A stretch of DNA of 64,000 nt from a virus, in the IMG/VR virus record IMGVR_UViG_3300025079_000003, positions 1 to 64,000 of that record; one strand, 5' to 3'. This document shows positions 62,701 through 64,000 of this stretch, one piece after another. The notes beneath the pieces were generated by a model. It saw only the letters and a program-made list of their open reading frames with translations. It did not search any database and was not told the origin of the DNA. The translations under genes and the position numbers were made by a program. Numbering within the stretch: the first letter of the stretch is position 1; every line of letters begins with the position of its first letter.

Positions 62701-63110
62701 GCTAACTCTCTTGTTTCTTGATTATTACTTGATGCTAAATTCTGGTATTTTTTTATAGCATCATTATATGATCCAGTCCATACCATATCATACACTACTT
62801 CATCATCCTCAAAAAATGGTGCAAATGCTGACTTAGCAGCTTGTACATTTTGTTCTAAAGAAAGATCCATACCAGATATTTTTTCTAGTGATGGTCCTAA
62901 TTTTTCAGCATATTGTCTTTGATACTCTAAGCTGTTTGGGTTAGTAAGTGGTGAATATACAACTTTATTATATAAATCATTCTGTGCTTTCCACCCTGCA
63001 TCATATTTAGCCTGACGTGCATCTAATGTAGCAGACAAAAATTTATAGTCTGGTGTAAATGGTTTTATGTCTGGGTAAAAATTCTTTTGTCCTTTAATGT
63101 ATGTTGCCAT
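59799..63110 (-). CDS. Large virion-associated protein, 1103 aa
   Basis: No catalytic motif is recognised. The N-terminus (KGQKNFYPDIKPFTPDYKFLSATLDARQAKYDAGW) is a conserved opening in proteins of related phages, and the middle is helical with long charged stretches (QEQNNFELENLKYTNKWNLQVQKAEIDADAATIKYKRD). There is no membrane helix. It lies between the partial gene at the right edge and the 4387 aa gene with spacings of 59 and 9 bases, so it is probably part of the same packaged or ejected set. The starting ATG has an A/T-rich leader. Confidence 0.6.
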   Translation of the reverse strand: MATYIKGQKNFYPDIKPFTPDYKFLSATLDARQAKYDAGWKAQNDLYNKVVYSPLTNPNSLEYQRQYAEKLGPSLEKISGMDLSLEQNVQAAKSAFAPFFEDDEVVYDMVWTGSYNDAIKKYQNLASSNNQETRELANSEVSLRKLEIDRRKFMEAGRGELQSQPLPELILDADLVQNAQKYLSELDPGLTISLPIPNIKDTGKVDGQGNPILMEDKNFIITQKNGSLVEGPAYEQIMSALIDDPRVQKFYNAKSYVQAYDFAETMVGKGVFATEQEGLNAWASEQISRIENKNLEYQTKKEYELRKQNEVNVNWDNYAANHGIVPGSLDENIKNQNLSDAERMKIDLDRLFKLNQFAATSDPDDEALFNKAMALLSNYNIDTDVRKAARQFSMREMEVTQEQNNFELENLKYTNKWNLQVQKAEIDADAATIKYKRDQSLKLMELGGIDYAQQMRNTVQDVKGLGATFAVDKNNNFVGTDNPLEMDVIAIQERGNELLTERLGMLEEMIAGSGLYDVPDRPGFYTVPLVENPDPNQPEDYYTANLQDVVKKLSNRQLDDDQLETDNYQYANGIESLFGDLQKYYTDATGAHANGIDTSPNSPFMSISNKLFNSGTSITTPGLSTQIELYNTAVDLAMKDQYDKARLIELALSNTNKKDLTPAEKNIHLLLENGYIFPIDNDSKSIMTEEQFKDANMARIQSGDIDPNKTIDFYGIFNNDDLMTTKQVLKSQDELDMMSRYGNDKFSSPYKFVTAFDENQLDKNLGKIYKRFKADINKLMSTTPSRTFMNNSQGLGAIPASNIRFDVANSSDLTLAPKAGSTQNKFLGDFYAQINSNKASGSGNYGFIGTTIGSEDSDDFVDILTADAMDVSSTKSKAAMYIYDRITNEQSLGADKLAMRLTFYDSYGPEIRDKTGELQNEPYAAYELSNFSQELIKALTDKDNSVYPADVDASDVTEVLRSGFTYIFPRSSTIKANPLGYDVTQSNTTLEKRIASTNNNILTIDPSAYAAPYFAGNAGHGSFSFQKVGGRINVNGYLNHYESDATKFPKGYRQEPISTILGGEQENKTGYDEYYDYVLGILSKQKINNDAAYTAKSKESKNN

Positions 63111-63169
63111 AATTCAAAATTAATATAATTTATTAAGTTTACTAATATTAGTTAATAAACCTTTATTGT

Positions 63170-64000
63170 TTAACGCCCCATCTTTCCTACTGTCATCCAG
63201 TATGGGTATGCTGTACGTTTAAGTTTAGTCATGCCTCCTTTTTTTGCAGTAGGTTGATTCACATCTGTTCTTACGCTTGGTACATTATATTGCTCAAAAG
63301 GATTATCATCATCTTTATTTGCATTCTTCTTACTATTCTCTCCCATAATAAGTTGTATATAATCTATTTTATTTTTTTCATCTTTTACTCCTTGTTCATC
63401 TGCTTTGTTCCATAACCTAAGTACTTCCTCTTCTCTTTTCTCACTTTCAGTTCTTTGATCTGTTTTTGCATTTGGATTATTAGTAGAATCAGTAAATGTA
63501 TTTAAACCATATAGTTCAGGTCTAATTTGGAATTCAGGAGATTTGGTTTTATTAAGGTTAGAAGTATTGGCCATATTAGTTTGCATAGTGTTCCACAACT
63601 CATTACTTTTAATAGTATCCCAGTTCTTAAAGTCAGTAAACCTTTGTAAAGCTAAATTAGTACCTTCATCTTGTAACTCTCTTTGTTTCATATTAAACTG
63701 ATTGTTTCTCATGTTTAAATCAGCATTTACTCTTCCAGCTTGATTAATAATGTTAATGTTATTTGTATTAGTCTTATTAATAGCATCCTCACTTAAAGCT
63801 ACAGCTTTACCAAAGTCTGATCCAGCTACTGCACCTCTACCAAAAGCTTTCATAGCATCTAGCTTAGAATTTAAAGCTGCATTAATATTATTTACTTTAC
63901 CTGTCCAGTCATCTAAAGCTATATCTAATTGTACTGGTGGTGCTTGTCCTAATACTGGTAATATTAAAGGATTATCTAATCTATTTTGTGCTGCTATATT
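63170..64000 (-). CDS. Partial virion-type protein, C-terminal part of at least 276 aa
   Basis: The frame is open without stop from 63170 to the window edge, so the start lies outside. An internal ATG at 63853 would give 227 aa, but the 49 codons before it (ending NNINAALNSKLDAM) read as normal protein, so a longer gene is more likely. The visible part is helical, with Asn/Gln-rich stretches (NNINIINQAGRVNADLNMRNNQ) and a C-terminus AKKGGMTKLKRTAYPYW. The KKGG element recurs in the 147 aa protein at 32748. The function is unknown; it is probably virion-associated. Confidence 0.55.
   Translation of the reverse strand, partial: NIAAQNRLDNPLILPVLGQAPPVQLDIALDDWTGKVNNINAALNSKLDAMKAFGRGAVAGSDFGKAVALSEDAINKTNTNNINIINQAGRVNADLNMRNNQFNMKQRELQDEGTNLALQRFTDFKNWDTIKSNELWNTMQTNMANTSNLNKTKSPEFQIRPELYGLNTFTDSTNNPNAKTDQRTESEKREEEVLRLWNKADEQGVKDEKNKIDYIQLIMGENSKKNANKDDDNPFEQYNVPSVRTDVNQPTAKKGGMTKLKRTAYPYWMTVGKMGR

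Noticed and set aside
63130-63158. TTATTAA/TTAATAA hairpin between the partial gene and the 1103 aa gene
   Set aside because: Only A-T pairs with a 15-base loop; expected by chance in AT-rich DNA.
1-64000. tRNA or rRNA genes, insertion sequences, integrase, attachment sites
   Set aside because: No cloverleaf, no T-loop signature, no transposase and no integrase was found; a lysogenic state is not supported by this window.

Overview
The window is most of a tailed-phage genome (or prophage) whose host is very probably a member of the Bacteroidetes, most likely a flavobacterium. The DNA is AT-rich and genes are packed end to end, often with ATGA overlaps. There are no Shine-Dalgarno leaders; starts are preceded by A/T-rich leaders such as ATAAAATATG. 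Several gaps carry the Bacteroidetes promoter pattern TTG/TTTG-N20-23-TAnnTTT(G/A). One secreted protein ends in what looks like a type IX secretion sorting domain. The layout, a family B polymerase and a giant protein with an RNA polymerase active-site motif suggest a crAss-like or related lineage. That placement is inference, because capsid, portal and terminase genes are not in the window.

Region 1 (about 0.1-24.2 kb, nearly all plus strand) is the early, DNA-metabolism module. It holds a secreted LRR protein, a winged-helix protein, an HNH protein, a DEAD-type helicase, uracil-DNA glycosylase, a DnaB-type helicase, a Sak4-like ATPase next to an acidic-tailed probable SSB, a Toprim primase, a RusA resolvase, a metallopeptidase/VWA protein with a MoxR-type AAA+ ATPase and two paralogous unknowns, a PD-(D/E)XK nuclease, a family B DNA polymerase, a small SET-domain protein, a DUF932-like protein and a dATP/dGTP diphosphohydrolase-like protein. 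One small gene (6334-6756) runs against the others from its own promoter. Two features here are not explained by genes: strongly structured RNA in the few longer gaps (near 55-100, 1014-1158, 11042-11134 and 23466-23517), and long, often GC-rich hairpins inside the first 20-100 nt of many coding sequences.

Region 2 (24.3-35.7 kb, minus strand) is a tail-fibre and lysis module. Three large fibre-like proteins share an N-terminal anchor and repeat modules; one also carries a cadherin/Ig-like domain and a VWA-like segment. Between them are small basic virion-type proteins, a three-TM-type holin and a 27-residue CDGSH-type mini-protein.

Region 3 (36.0-38.6 kb, plus strand) is a class I ribonucleotide reductase, nrdB then nrdA, behind its own promoter.

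Region 4 (38.6-64.0 kb, minus strand) starts, at the right-hand edge, with a partial gene followed by tightly packed genes for 1103, 4387 and 1929 aa proteins. The 4387 aa protein combines a hydrophobic N-terminal stretch, an HEAFH metallopeptidase-like site and an ADFDID motif matching the catalytic loop of RNA polymerase beta prime. It is the best candidate for an injected virion RNA polymerase. After these come an envelope cassette (outer-membrane beta-barrel, one-TM protein, secreted thioredoxin-fold protein) and a 35 aa zinc-ribbon protein.
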